Source: Hofstenia miamia
Taxonomy: Eukaryota; Xenacoelomorpha; Acoela
Assembly: GCA_004352715.1 (NCBI GenBank)
Contig: SCFE01000105.1
Span: 146,735-210,734 of the forward strand
DNA length: 64,000 nt
Direction: 5' to 3'
The notes under the pieces: generated by a model
What the model saw: the letters and a program-made list of their open reading frames with translations, nothing else
What the model was told of the DNA's origin: nothing
Database searches by the model: none
Part shown: positions 19,338-31,399 of the stretch, piece by piece
How the letters are laid out: every line of letters begins with the position of its first letter
Position numbering within the stretch: position 1 is the first letter of the stretch
Position numbers and translations under genes: made by a program

Positions 19338-22100
19338 GAAACTCACCAGTTCCCAGGGAGTCTGAAATCTTTCCTCAGCACTCTAGCTGTTCCTAACAAT
19401 GCTGCCTTCTGTGCTACTGCTCTTCCCCACTTTGGTACTCCCAACTCCTCCAAGTATCTCTTGTGCTTCTTACACACTGCTCCTAGTGCTCCTACAACTA
19501 CCGGGACTACTTTAATAGCCTACACTTATCACTTACTTCTACTCTTCTGTCTATATGCTTCTTCACCCAGTTTGTTCTTATTGTTTGCTCCTGTTCTGCC
19601 ATTATCAGTGCTTCTGTTTCTCTTTTTAGTCCTACCTTCTTTAACCACTTGTTGCTCTCTTCTCTGTCACACATTTCTATGTTCCTCCAGTGTTTTCCAT
19701 GCATTGCCTTCTGCCTATACCTTGTTTGTCTCTCTGATTCCATCCTACACTGGTATACCTTCTTTCCTTCACTCTCAGTTCTTATCTTCCTTAGCTCCTT
19801 AGTGACCTCTAGTAGGGATCCTCTAGGTTGCTCTTCTGCATATTCCTTTAGCACTAGTGTATCTGCTTCTACAGTTTCCTCCAAACGTAGCAGCCCTCTC
19901 CCTCCCTTATGCCTTGCCATGTACAGCCTATCTACATCTCCATTTAAGTTGAATACTCTCTCTGCTGCTAGTATCTTCCTTCCTTGTCTCCCTTTCTAGT
20001 TCCCTCAGTTCATTCTTGTTCCACCTAACTATTCCTGCCGAATATCTGAACACTGGTATCGCCCACGTATTAATTGCCTTTATGCTGTTCTACCCTTTCA
20101 ATGCTGACTTCTGTAGTACCGTTCTTACTCTCTTCTTCTATTCTTTTCTTAACCTCGTCCTCATTTCCTCATGATCTGTTCTATCTTTCTCTATCACATC
20201 TAAGTACTTTGACTTCCTCAACCTTAAGCCTCACTGCTGGTCCTCAAACCATCTCCATCTATGCACTTGCCTCTGGTCATTGTCACTGTCGCACACTTTC
20301 CTAATCCAAATTCCAACCCAGAATCTCTGCTTGCCTTCTCCAATGTCTCCACTTGCTTCTGCAACATCTTCCTTGAACTAACATACATCTTCAGGTCGTC
20401 CATGTACCAGAGGTGACTTACTGCTCTACCATTCTTCTCCATCTTATACCCTATGCCTGTCTCCTTTAACTTTTCTGTGATGGGGATTAAGCTAACTACA
20501 AACAGTAGTGGTGCTAAGCAGTCTCCCTGGAATATGCATCGCCTAAACCTCAACCAGTGCCCGTCAATCTCAGTCTGCCATTTCCTATCTCCCTCTCTGG
20601 AAACTCAACCCATTTCTGTGAAACTCCATTGGCATCTAACATCCTCAATACCCACCTATGTGATATGCTGTCATATGCCTTCCTGTAGCTTATCCATGCC
20701 ATTGCTAAGTTTGTCTTCCTTCTTTTACAATTCTCCACCACTGCCTGGTCTATCAACAACGGATCTTTGCATCCTCTCGTCTTTTTCCTACAACCTTCTT
20801 GCTCCTCCGGTATCACCCTGTTCTGTTCTAAGTAACATGCCAGCCTACTTGAAATCACAGAAGTTAGCAATTTCCAAGTAGTTGGCGGACATGTTATTGG
20901 CCTGAAGTTGCTTGCCTCGCTAATTTTATTGGGTCCTTCTGTATCAGAAATATCATTCCCACTACCATCCACTCTGGGCACCCACTCACTACACACTCCT
21001 CCAATGCTACTGCTAGTCTCTCATGAACACTTGTGAACTTCTTCAGCCAATACCCATGTACCTCATCTCTGCCTGGCGCCTTCTATTTATTCAGCTTTGC
21101 AGTTGTGATTACTTCTTCTTCTTGCCTGAATTCCATCTGCATCTGCACACTCTCTCTCTCTGTTCCCACATTTCCCCATATATTTTCCCAGAACCTTAAT
21201 GCGCCCTCGCCTTCTTTAGCTGTAGCCTTTTCTCCTGCATCTAGAATCTTCCTTCTTGGGTCTCAAACGTCATGTTGTCTCTTGCGTGCTTTGCCCTTGC
21301 CCTATATTTTCTCAGTCTCTCAGCTGCTGCACCTAATCTCTGCTTAAGCAGTTTCTATAGTCTTCCCCTTACCTACCCTGCACCTGTCCTGCATCGCCTT
21401 CCTTGTTCTGATCTTCCCTAATTGCTGCCTAATCTTTGCCACTTTATTCTCAATTCTTCTCTCCCATGCTGGCTTTCTGTCTGTCTTATCTTCTTGTCGT
21501 CTTTTCTTTTTCATGTCCATGCCTACATTCTTCAGAACCTCCCATGCGCCCGCATACACTAATCTGTCTATCTCTGTTACACTCTTAGGATCTATCCTTT
21601 CTAATACTTTGTTAAACTTTTCTGTTTCTACTGCTAACTTGCTTTTCTTAATGCCTCATGGTACTGGCAACCTACTTCTCTCTTCTATTTATTCTTCATC
21701 ATTTCCTTGATTTTTGCCTGTTTCTACAGCTGTGGTTTCTGCTGTTCAACCACTACTTCTGCTACTACATCTGCCACTTCATTTTCTTTTTGCTTCATCT
21801 GTTCAGCTCTACTTTTTCCCTTATTTTCATCCAGCTTCAACTTTCTGCAAGCCTCTGCTCTGTAACTTCTAATCCTGTTTTCTTTTTTTCCCATTCTTCC
21901 AACATTCCCTTCCTATAACCCCTCTTATCTGGTCTGGTTCTTCTGTAACGCTCCAATGCTCGTCTGTCCAGTTGTGCCGTTGTCCATTGGTCTGTGTGGA
22001 TCCTATACTGCCACTTCTCGATCCACACTCCCGATTGTGGAGTCCATTTAAGGCCTGCCAGGGACTGAGGGCCTTTTCTTTCGTTGTCACTTTCATATTG
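19338..22100 (-). pseudogene. Single-ORF RT/endonuclease protein of the R2/R4 group
   Basis: From the N-terminal side: RGYRKGMLEEWEKK with TEQRLAES (about 21,900-21,840), PAWERRIENKVAKIRQQLGK, a DEVHGYWLKKFTS-like block near 21,050, ASNFRPITCPPTTWKLLTSV, VIPEEQEGCRKKTRG, TNLAMAWISYRKAYDSISH (motif A; D-Y-R-K-A-Y is usual), IFQGDCLAPLLFVVSLIPI (motif B), SHLWYMDDLKMY (motif C, MDD intact), and GLEFGLGKCATVTM. The C-terminal part has GLLRLEETVEADTL, ETEALIMAEQEQTIRTNWVK and CRLLK, ending GALGAVCKKHKRYLEELG...ALLGTARVLRK. Numerous frameshifts make it inactive. Confidence 0.75.
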
Positions 22101-22104
22101 AGAA

Positions 22105-22168
22105 AGGGTCGGGGCAGGGCTCGAACTCGGGTGCCAGTTTTGCTTTCTACCCCTTTGCCACGGAGGCC

Positions 22169-22169
<1 letters not shown>
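22105..22169 (-). promoter_or_regulatory. tRNA-like head with A and B box at the 5' end of the R2/R4-group element
   Basis: On the minus strand the first ~65 nt after (TAA)n contain TGGCAAAGGGGTAG (22,160-22,147), close to the Pol III A box, and GTTCGAGCC (22,126-22,118), matching the B-box core. A-to-B spacing is about 10 nt shorter than in a normal tRNA, so most of the anticodon arm is absent and this is not a tRNA gene. It could be the head of a tRNA-derived SINE joined to the LINE, or a 5' UTR with an internal promoter. Confidence 0.5.

Positions 22170-22221
<52 letters not shown>
22170..22221. repeat. (TTA)n / (TAA)n microsatellite
   Basis: About 17 trinucleotide units. It separates the minus-strand element head from a short sequence, GTGCCATGCTCTGGTAGTG, that could be the 3' end of a preceding copy or SINE. 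Frames of poly-Asn or poly-Ile through it are artefacts. Confidence 0.98.
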
Positions 22222-22223
<2 letters not shown>

Positions 22224-22259
22224 ATTTAAGTGCCATGCTCTGGTAGTGTTTCCGGGCAT

Positions 22260-23559
22260 TACTGTGACCGCTCAAAAAAGTCTGGTATAATCATATAAGA
22301 TAATATGCTGTAATGACGCTTATTCTCCTTTTAAAAAGAAATTTAATAATTTACAGCGAAATTTATGCTTTTTCCGCCAAAATATTTAAATTTTGTTGTA
22401 CAGTTGCTGTAATAAAATGACAGAAATGGAGAAAGCCATATCTGAAGCTAATAATGTGAAGCACGAGCAAAGCCAACAAAATCTTTACATCTTCCATTTC
22501 AATACACCTTCTTTTGTGGAGTTGTCTCTCCCAACCTGACATTTTTCTCTTTCGGTTAGACATTATCTAAAATAAAAAACCGTAAGTCTTCTATGCAATT
22601 TAAATAATTGCATATTCTTATTCCTAAGAAATATGCCTTGAAAACATCCAGAAACAATCACCTGACTCGTTAAAGAAACCCCAAGTGTTTAAGTTCATAA
22701 ACGTTTTGCGCAGGCGTCTCCTTAGTATTTATGTTTTTCATTTCGTAAGAATCACATTTGATATTTTAAATTACAAAAAAATTTAATTAAATAATTCTAT
22801 CTTGCCCTTGCTTAATACATTTATTGAAAAGCAACCTACATATCCCAATATCAGTATTATTTTTAAATTAAACAATCATTATTTGAATCATATTAATTTA
22901 GACACATTTTACAAGAAACAATTAGGCGCTTTGCGGCATTGCAACAAGGCAACGGGGTGACCGGACCCCCTTGGTTTCGCCCCCCCTTGGTGATGTTAGA
23001 AAAGTGCTACATCGACATGCATGTAGTCAATCCAAGACTATGACTTCAGTAACAGGAGAATGCCGAACGTTAATAAAAAAAACAAACAGATACACGACAA
23101 TTTATCATTTCTAGATCGAAGATTACATCAAAGGAAAAGCAGACTCTTAATACTGCCGTTATTGACATGTGTTCATTAGACATGCGTCCCATATCTTGTT
23201 GTACAGGTGGGAACAGAGAAAGAGTTGCAAACAAAACCACATATAAAAAAATTAATCAGATAACAAAAATTTAATAATTATACTTTTAGAAGTTTTTTTG
23301 CTTTTGACGACTTTTGAAAAAAATTTAGCCAGTTTTTGCTGTTTAATCACCAGAATTCTGAATATTTTTATGATTTTAAGTAAAGCAACTAAGAAAGTGA
23401 TGCAAAAATGATTTATTCTGTATCAAATAATTTTTCCAAATTTATACTTAGGCCCAAGTTTGTTATATATTTTTTAGCCAATATCATACAAATACATATA
23501 TATATATATATATATATATACAAATTGTATATTTATATCAGCCAATCAGTAATACTTTG
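22260..23559. other. Intergenic; no firm gene
   Basis: AT-rich, with one GC-richer patch of C runs near 22,950-22,995 and a (TA)n tract at 23,495-23,520. The minus-strand 66-codon frame at 22,363-22,563 starts MSNRKRKMSGWERQ, loosely like the N-terminus of some hAT/ZMYM proteins, but nothing extends it. Confidence 0.4.
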
Positions 23560-24249
23560 TGCTTACAACTCTAAGGAGAAGGATTCCAAACCGTTTCCCA
23601 AAATCTGATCAATCTCGGAGCTAAATGTGGTCCTGATCTAAAAGTCTCTGAATTATATTTACATCCTTCAAATCTTTCACGAAATATTTTACCTAAATAT
23701 TATGGCAAAGCTATTCAATCACTTAAGTGTACTTTTGAACGCCAACTTTAAAGTGTACCTGTTTCCCCCGGTAGCCTTCCAATTTGATCATTGGACATCA
23801 AAATATAAGAATATGTCGTTCACCGCAGTGAATTACCAATTCATTAACATAAACTTCGAAAACTGTACCAGGGCAATTGCAGTGGATTCTACAAAAGTGA
23901 TACGACGCATGCAAATAATATTTTGACAGACTTAAAAGAAAAAATGCAGCCGATTTTTGATGTCAATAAGCAGTACAATTATAAACCAATAGTGTAGCAT
24001 AATCCAATGAAATTGACGAATTCGTAACAAAGAAGAAAAAATGTAAAACTCTAATTAGAAAGTCCTATCAATTTAATAGAATTTGCATTAAATGATCTTG
24101 ACAAATTCTGTAAGCAACTATCGATCGCAGCTAATTTGACAAAACACATGTGGACAATACGCTCCGCATTAATTTTAGTTAACCATGTGGTTTACACAGA
24201 ACTTTATTATGTGGACATAAAAAATCAATTAGGAACTGGTACTTGTTTA

Positions 24250-25250
24250 ATTGGTAAATATGTTTAATAAAATTTTATATAAATAGGAACGAAGCACTGT
24301 AAAATGGATAGAAATTTAACTTTTAGTAGTTTACTTTAGCTTCTTGGTTTGATTAATTTTATTTAAGATGTGCAGCTAAGCATTCTTTGTGTGTAGTGAT
24401 TGAGGGCTGTTGTGAGGGATTACTATGAGATGTTTGATAATTGCATGCAATCAAGTTACAACTATAGGGATAGGAATGTTTTTCTCATGCTTAGCTGGCT
24501 ACCATTCGTTTGTATTACATGTAGTAACAAGTACACGAAAGGCTGATAGCCACCTTAGGTATGTTAATTACTTAACAATATTTTAGATCCAAATTGTTTG
24601 ACCTATAATTGACCAATAAGTGACCGTGCTAATTGTATAGTATTTATATGTAGGTTAGAAGCTGCCGTAGTTTAGTTACCTTTTTATTTTGTCTGCAACT
24701 AGTGTTGTGTCCTTTTTATCATCAGTCATTTTCGTATACATCTTTTAATTAAATGTAGGAAGCTGCTCTATTTTTATACTAGCCATTTTTAATTCGTTCA
24801 ATAGCAGCTATTGCCAGGTTGCGAGATGTTATCTTGTTTGCATATTAAAGTAACACGTATTGAGAATAAGAGTTAGGTAGATTAGTGACTGGTATTTATT
24901 ACACAATAAGTAATACACACATAACAAAACTCTTTTGTTGAGATTGAGCTGATTTGCAGCGGATGGAACGATGGATGTGGAGAAGTGGATGGATTGAACT
25001 GTCAATGAACTGTGAACTGTCTTTATGATATGGCTTCGGGCAAGTGTGCCCATCGCACTCTCTCTTGTTATTTCGATGGATGGTGCTACCCAAATAGTAG
25101 TGAATTGTTACGCTAGTCTTTGGAGTATTAATTAAGTTATCTTTATAGTTGTACGATTACGAAAGAACAGTAAGAGTGAACGTATACATTACCCCGCATA
25201 TTGGAATCTGTAATGTGTTGTATCTAAATCATACCTCGTTATTATACACA
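24250..25250. other. Unassigned insert inside the hAT pseudogene
   Basis: This ~1 kb separates transposase parts that are normally close together, so it is probably a later insertion. On the minus strand, 25,194 to about 24,820 starts with TG, carries AATAAA near 24,900 and could be a solo LTR, but I cannot find convincing ends or a target duplication. Confidence 0.3.
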
Positions 25251-25855
25251 TCTTTTGCCTGATAATACAATATGTACTACAGACAGTGATAGTAAACTTG
25301 TGGCTGCTGTTCAATCAAAATTTGATAGAGTATCATGTATGGCACATGAATTTATCACAGTTCTACGAAGTTCATTAACTAGTCTATCAAGAACTACTCC
25401 ATCTTCTGATATCACTGTCTTTCTGCAGCTAAGGAAATTGTTAGGTACTTCAAAAGTAGTGGACTAAATCATAGATTAGAAACAAAGTTAGTACAGGAAG
25501 TAGACACTCGTTTTAATAGTTATTACTATATGCTTACGTCTATTGACAAGAATTTAGTTAAGAAAGACACATGTTGACCAGATTACATATCTGAAGCAAA
25601 ACTTAATAAAATCGCTTATTTCATTCCTTAGATATTATAGCTTGTGAAAGTCACCCAACAATTTCATTTTGCTAGCCCGTGTTGCTAAAGCTGCAAAACA
25701 ATATGGCTCCAACAAATGACGACTGCAAACTACTCCGAAAAAGGCTGTTAGACGGTGTAAAAACAAATGCTTAGAGAAGCTTGTCTTATCACTTTATTGC
25801 AACTTTATTGGATCCTAGATATTACAAAAAAGTTATGGGAAAAAATAAACTTATT

Positions 25856-26149
25856 TCCGAAACACATATTAGGAATAATTTAAAGGAGCTAACATCTTTG
25901 TCTTGGTCATACACTCAAAATAAACATTCTGTGAGAAAATCATTCTTAGATGATACTGATTCAGAATCTGACTCAGAACTGCCCAGTGAATGCAACTTGT
26001 ATATGAGCATGAACAATAGTGCTACTATTGATAAAGCCAATTTTGATTTGTTATCTTATTGGAAAAGCAGTCCATGTAAAAATTTTGCCATTATTACAAG
26101 ATGTTATCTCGAATTTCACCTACAGAACTTAAGTGCAAACGTACCTTCA
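25856..26149. repeat. ~294-bp direct duplication in the hAT gene, copy 1
   Basis: Repeated almost exactly at 26,158-26,454, the two copies separated by only 8 N. Copy 2 has one extra triplet (TCTGCTGTGAG versus TCTGTGAG) and a GCGAC/GCAAC change. Confidence 0.97.
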
Positions 26150-26157
26150 NNNNNNNN
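26150..26157. other. 8-N assembly gap between duplicate segments
   Basis: A tiny N run exactly at the junction of two near-identical segments is typical of a misjoined haplotype or overlap not merged by the assembler. Confidence 0.97.
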
Positions 26158-26454
26158 TCCGAAACACATATTAGGAATAATTTAAAGGAGCTAACATCTT
26201 TGTCTTGGTCATACACTCAAAATAAACATTCTGCTGTGAGAAAATCATTCTTAGATGATACTGATTCAGAATCTGACTCAGAACTGCCCAGTGAATGCGA
26301 CTTGTATATGAGCATGAACAATAGTGCTACTATTGATAAAGCCAATTTTGATTTGTTATCTTATTGGAAAAGCAGTCCATGTAAAAATTTTGCCATTATT
26401 ACAAGATGTTATCTCGAATTTCACCTACAGAACTTAAGTGCAAACGTACCTTCA
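26158..26454. repeat. ~297-bp direct duplication in the hAT gene, copy 2
   Basis: Second copy of 25,856-26,149. The transposase C-terminus continues only after this copy, so the biological gene probably has one of the two. Confidence 0.97.
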
Positions 26455-26558
26455 AAGTGATGGATGGAAAGCTAACAAAAAAGAGGAACAGACTCAGTTC
26501 AGAAAATGCTAATGAACTACTAATTATTCGGTCTTGCAAAAAACAAAAACTTATATAA

Positions 26559-27268
26559 CACATTTGTTCATCTACTAATGACATATAATTTGTGTTTTCA
26601 TAAATTGATTCACATGATTAGAAGCGAGCCTTAAACAGCATATGGGTGCAGGACGAGCACGGACCATGTTGAATCTACAGTTTCAAACACTAATCTCTAT
26701 GCATGATCTTTAATAGAATTAATAAATTTTATAGGAGCCGTAAAGTTTCTCACTAAAGGACAAAATTATATAGTAGTTTGTGCATTTTGATTTAATTTCG
26801 TAATTTTTACGTTTTTCTAAATAGATGGCGGGCGAACAGAGCCGCCCGTTTATGCCCGGTGAATTCCAACGGNGGATTGACATCATTAAGATTATCTTCT
26901 ACAATACATCAATATCATAAAAGCAAATTCAGCTTCCTTTGAATTATCGTCGATGGATTTAGGAAAGTCTTAAATAAATCAAATATTCAATTGTTTTAAT
27001 TCTTTATTTCATTTGAATTTATACAATGACTTTTGAAATATTTTGCATGCTGTGTACACACCTTCAAATCATTAATGGCGAAAACTCATCGGCAAGTAAA
27101 ATCGAAGAACCTGCATTTTTGCGATTGTTTTTGAATAGTTAAAATGCGGAATATAAATGGGCACCGGGCATTGTAAGATAAACGGGCACGAGCAGCGCTA
27201 AATCTAAAAAATGCAAAACACTATGCTCTGGACGAAAACATTTAGATGATAATCCATAAGCACAGCAA
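26559..27268. other. Intergenic with a GC-rich snippet
   Basis: Mostly AT-rich. Near 26,830-26,875 is a GC-rich patch with CGCCCGTTTATGCCCGGTG and a single N at 26,872. Related words occur inverted near 27,155-27,195 (GCCCGTTTATC...ATGCCCGGTGCCC on the minus strand), perhaps ends of a small element. Confidence 0.35.
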
Positions 27269-27740
27269 ATGGGGACAGGGACATTTTTAATTTTCACTAA
27301 ACATGTCTTATCAAGATGCAAAAATACGTTCTGCAATTACTCATTTGAACTCAGTGTCAAGAAAACAATCACAAAGTTGTTTCAACATCGACAGTACAGC
27401 GAGCACTTTCAAGAACAGGGATCTATAAAAAGACGTGCGAAAAAAGTGCCACTATTGACGCAAGAACAGAATAAAGCCCTAGTTACCGTTTTTGAAACAT
27501 TGTCATTAGGTAGGGCGCAAACGACACAACTTTTGTTGCGATACCAATTAAGATAAGAAACCACATTGGAGGAATTCAAATTATTTCAAAATTATCCTAT
27601 CACATTGCACGCTATAATTGGTTTAGCAACGAAAGATGTAATGTTTGCCAGGGGCATTATATGTATTTTTCAGAAATGGAAAAGGAAAATCCAAAAAATA
27701 TGCAAAGACTGAAGCAATATTTACTTGAAGGTTGTATAAT
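27269..27740 (+). pseudogene. Possible DNA-transposon helix-turn-helix remnant
   Basis: The 95-codon frame from 27,269 contains GSIKRRAKKVPLLTQEQNKA with a following LVTVFETLSLGRAQTTQ, arranged like the linker between two helix-turn-helix units in Tc1/mariner-type or related transposases. Downstream in another frame is YHIARYNWFSNERCNVCQG with a Lys-rich tail. No catalytic DDE region was found. I do not recognise the family with confidence. Confidence 0.3.
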
Positions 27741-27760
27741 AGTTACCTGAGTACGGTTAT

Positions 27761-28032
27761 TTAACCTCGTCAGCGTCCAAGTACTAAATTTAGTACTTAT
27801 TATAAACATGTCTACAGCATGCCCCTACAGAGACAAATTCATTATTTCTAGCTGTGCATTAAATTAATGATTATTTATTAGTTTCACTACCCGCAATTTT
27901 TCCTTCATGTGTCTGTTAGCTTTAGAATTGGATTTATTGCAATTACATTCTGATGACCAGAAAGCAAAAGTCAAAAGTTCAGTTTGTTCTTGTAATACAT
28001 GTTATTTAAGCAATAGATTGACTCAATAATTG

Positions 28033-28063
<31 letters not shown>

Positions 28064-28555
28064 CTAAGTTCATATTTGCCGTTTATATTCAAATTTCTTA
28101 TTAAAATTTATTTTTCGTCACTAAGAAATTTATTTTTTAATTAGTACGAAATTTAGGACACTGACTGCATTGAACTCATTGACTAATACCTTGAAAAATG
28201 TTTATTAATAACATGTTTTGAAATATATATATATATATATATATATTCATAAATAAGAAAAATAATTTTTTCTTAGATTGGAATTAATAAAAGTTCCATT
28301 TTTGTTATAAAATTTTTCAATTAGATTTTTTGCATGAATTTAGGATATTGTAATCAAGCTTTAAATATAAATATGCAACAGAATGTCGTGTATTAGGACG
28401 CAAAGTACTAAATATAGGACTAATAATTTATTTATCCTAGGAGAGCCAGAGCTAAAATTTTTTCTCTATGTGTTATTTGTATCACCTATAAACTAATGAT
28501 ACAAAACTGTTTAAGCTTTTTTGTGACTTTCATATAGCGACGCTGATGAGGTTAA
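27761..28555. mobile_element. piggyBac-like MITE with TTAA target duplication
   Basis: The left end is TTAACCTCGTCAGCGTC and the right end, reverse-complemented, is TTAACCTCATCAGCGTC: 16 of 17 positions agree, with TTAA outermost on both sides (27,761-27,764 and 28,552-28,555). TTAA duplication with a CC-starting terminal repeat is the hallmark of piggyBac elements. Inside the left end is the palindrome GTACTAAATTTAGTAC. The 795-bp interior holds two (TA)n tracts and no transposase, so it is non-autonomous. Confidence 0.8.
28036..28063. repeat. (TA)n microsatellite
   Basis: Alternating T/A inside the piggyBac-like MITE; a second tract is at 28,222-28,246. Confidence 0.95.
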
Positions 28556-30071
28556 ATAGCTTTGAGATTTTCAATTTAAAATTTTTTCTTGATAATCCCT
28601 AAGTTAACTACGAATATTCCCCTGTATTTATATATATGTTATATCATTGCAAATTTTACAGGTAGTATTTTAGTTTCGAATTCATAAATTTCTTTAGAGA
28701 AACGATAAACAATTACTAATCTAGTATAATAACTCTAGGGAAACCCGAATTATAAATTGGTCATCAATACATACAATTTAGAAAGCGAAACATTAAAATT
28801 CGACCCAGTAACATTTGAGATTTTGAGTTTCTTAATTATTCTTAAAAGCTAGGAGCTGTGAGTGGTTCTTTTAATATTACTGTACTAATAAAATCTAATA
28901 GATTTATACAAAAAATTGAAGACAGTTCAAACTACAATGAACTCGTAAAATCTTACTAACAACGGATCGTGCTGAAACTTTCTGCCTAGGGTCGTATCAG
29001 CCGTAAGAATTCAACCCATTCCATCTCTGATTTTTTATTACTAATGTTGGATGCCTTAGTGTAAAGTGTCTAAGATAGCAAATGTTAAATTCTATTTGAT
29101 TTCACTGATACTGTAATAATATACTATTTCTTGTCAGCGAGAAAAGCATCATTAATGAATGTTTCAGTTTAATTCAAGTGTACAAACTTTAATGACAATC
29201 TCAAGATTTTATTAGCATGAAAAAATTATATTGAACATGTTTTTTTGCAATATTCGACCTTCATCCTATTCCTTCTGGAAAACTTACAAATCGGAGTCTT
29301 CATTTATAAATTTCTTAATGCATGTTAAGGCTCATCAAAATCTGATCATTTTGTTAAAAACTGGATGCTTGATTGTGCTTTAGTCATCCATTCCGAAGTA
29401 AATTTGAAAATCAATCAGTTCGTCTTTACTTTTACTCATCTTCACCTTAGCTCAATTTCTCAATTAGTATCTTAGGCAAACAAACAATTATTTTCAAATC
29501 AATATCCCTTGTTTAAATTGAAAATGTCAGTTCTAATCTTAATAAAGAGGAGGTGCAAATTGAAATATGAAAATTTAGTTGTGAAATTTCAATTCTAAAA
29601 TTTCCACAATAACATTGTTAAACTTTAATAATATTCATTTGCTCTTTTTTGCTGTTGTAATAGTAGTCTAATATACCATTGTTGAAAACAATCTATTGAT
29701 AATGACCACATAATTTATTGTTTCATTATTCAGAATTTAGTAGCAGCCTTTAGCAACAGAAGACATCCAAATCAATAAATTGATACTTGCTAATTATTTA
29801 GATTTATTGACAGAAATCTACATCCCAATTCTTGGCGAAAATAGATTATCATGTGAATTTACAATGTATAAATACAAACCAAGAACTACTAAATACCCGT
29901 CAAATTTTTAATTTGAATTTGAAATATCATGTATGAGATTTCAAATCTCAGAATAATTAGGAGTAAGAAACGCAGACAACAAAATATTCTTGTAAATGGT
30001 AACAGGCATTTATGCATCATTCATGTTAAATTTGATATCTCTAGCAAAAAAGTTACATAGCGTATACACTT

Positions 30072-30112
<41 letters not shown>

Positions 30113-31389
30113 AAAATGTAGCCATAAAGCTTTCCCATTGTAAACAAGCATTTCACAACGTATTTTACAATTTACCACAAAAATTATGTAAACAGAAATT
30201 TCAAAGTATACCATAAAGGTGGTGGCATACTTGAGACATTTTGTATGTTTTTTATTTTTAATAATTTGGTGAAACTGTCAAGAACCTCAGTTTATGAACA
30301 ACAGGATTTCTATTTCCAATAAAAAAAGCTTGTTTTTTGCAAGGTGACCTAAATTATAGGCCATACACAGCAATAAAGATAAATGATTGAAAATTTTGTA
30401 AAATGAAATCATGATTGATTTTGAAAAGTGATGTGTGTACGTACACAAGAATTCGTTAATATGTAAAATACAAAATATTGTGATATTTCATATGGTTACA
30501 CTAATTGCATTCACATTTTCAAATATTTTCATTGAAGCTTTTTAAGAGTTTTGGAAATCCTGCACTGTTATGGTGAAAATGTGCGATAAAGCATTATTTC
30601 TGAGCTTGAAGCGCTTGAAAATCTTAACATTTGTTTTTAAAAAAATCATTCGGTTTTTGGAAATTCTATCAGCTGTTCACTCAGCTGTTAAATTTACCTG
30701 TGGTAGATTTGAGATATAGTAAAGTTGTGATTTGAAATATAGCCATATCTCTATTGCTTGTGAATAATAAGAGTTTAAAATTTTTTGAAGAAACCATTGA
30801 AGGTTGTAAAAATTTGCAAGAATAATAAATGGGGCAATTTGACTGTAATTTAAATGGGCCGGCGGGATTTAGACGAAGTTTTGCGGCCTATGTCCATAAC
30901 CCACTTTGGCTACACCGCTATTGACAAGTATTGTATTTACTAAGTATCAAGTAAAATCAAGTAATTGAAAATTTTTTTCCAAATCTATTATTAAGTATTC
31001 AGAAAAAATTCTTTCAAGTAGTTTCACAATATTATTAATATCAATAATCAGTAGTCTGGAGTTAGTTTCACTCTAAGTGGGCTCAGGATAAGTACTGCTT
31101 TACTATAAAAGTGTATCAACTAGGCTGATGTAGCTGGTAAAGCTGGAAGCTGCTTGAATTACTCTCTCTCTAATTTGTAAATTATCTAAACACAATCACA
31201 AAAACCCAGCCTGTCAATTTAATATTAAGTGCCTCCAGTATGTATTTTCAAATATCGGCTATCCTCATACTCAAGCAAAATATTTGAGTATCAAGGACTT
31301 GGTCAATACCTTTAATGACAAGATCAACAAGCATGTGTGAAGCTCAATTGTCACTAATTAAATGAATTACTACTTACAATTGTTAAGGA
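28556..31389. other. Intergenic, no recognised gene
   Basis: Long AT-rich stretch with (TA)n at 30,073-30,110. A GC-richer patch at 30,855-30,923 ends, on the minus strand, in a TAGCGGTGTAGCCAAAGTGG word resembling common hAT terminal repeats. No partner end was found. Confidence 0.45.
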
Positions 31390-31399
31390 TGCATGAATA

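Larger units (their letters stand above)
19310..22170 (-). mobile_element. R2/R4-group non-LTR retrotransposon next to (TAA)n
   Basis: On the minus strand a long, purine-rich coding region runs from about 22,100 to 19,338. The protein is Lys/Arg/Glu-rich and differs from the AT-rich CR1-like copies. The domain order (N-terminal charged region, RT with an MDDL box, C-terminal CRL...KK region and an ALLGTARVLRK tail) fits single-ORF elements of the R2/R4/NeSL group that use a restriction-like endonuclease. Its 5' end touches a (TAA)n tract, the preferred target of Dong-type R4 elements, so R4/Dong is my best guess for the clade. Confidence 0.68.
23560..26558 (+). pseudogene. hAT-family transposase, decayed and interrupted
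   Basis: N-terminal part (23,590-23,930): INLGAKCGPDLKVSELYLHP, then FDHWTSKYKNMSFTAVNYQF and CTRAIAVDSTK, the RNase-H-like core around the first catalytic Asp (D-x-W-T-S). After ~1.3 kb of unrelated DNA come ICTTDSDSKLVAAVQSKFD, RVSCMAHEF (second-Asp region and C-x2-H), KLVQEVDTRFNSYYYMLTSI, FIATLLDPRYYKK, and the C-terminal dimerisation part FDLLSYWKSSPCKNFAIITR. The end is RTFKVMDGKLTKKRNRLSSE with NELLIIRS, in a shifted frame, stopping near 26,556. Several stops and a local duplication around an 8-N gap make it non-functional. Confidence 0.85.

Noticed and set aside
19314-21918. Series of Ser/Leu/Cys-rich plus-strand frames
   Set aside because: They are the complement of the purine-rich minus-strand R2/R4-group coding region, which carries real RT motifs.
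21837-22259. Minus-strand frame with poly-Asn
   Set aside because: The Asn run is the (TAA)n microsatellite; only the part after it (RGYRKGMLEEWEKK, TEQRLAES) belongs to the retrotransposon.
22363-22563. 66-codon minus-strand frame starting MSNRKRKMSGWERQ
   Set aside because: Vaguely like hAT/ZMYM N-termini, but short, with no zinc-finger residues and no continuation on that strand.
30855-30923. hAT-like terminal word (TAGCGGTGTAGCCA on the minus strand)
   Set aside because: Only one end is visible and no target duplication was found, so no element can be delimited.
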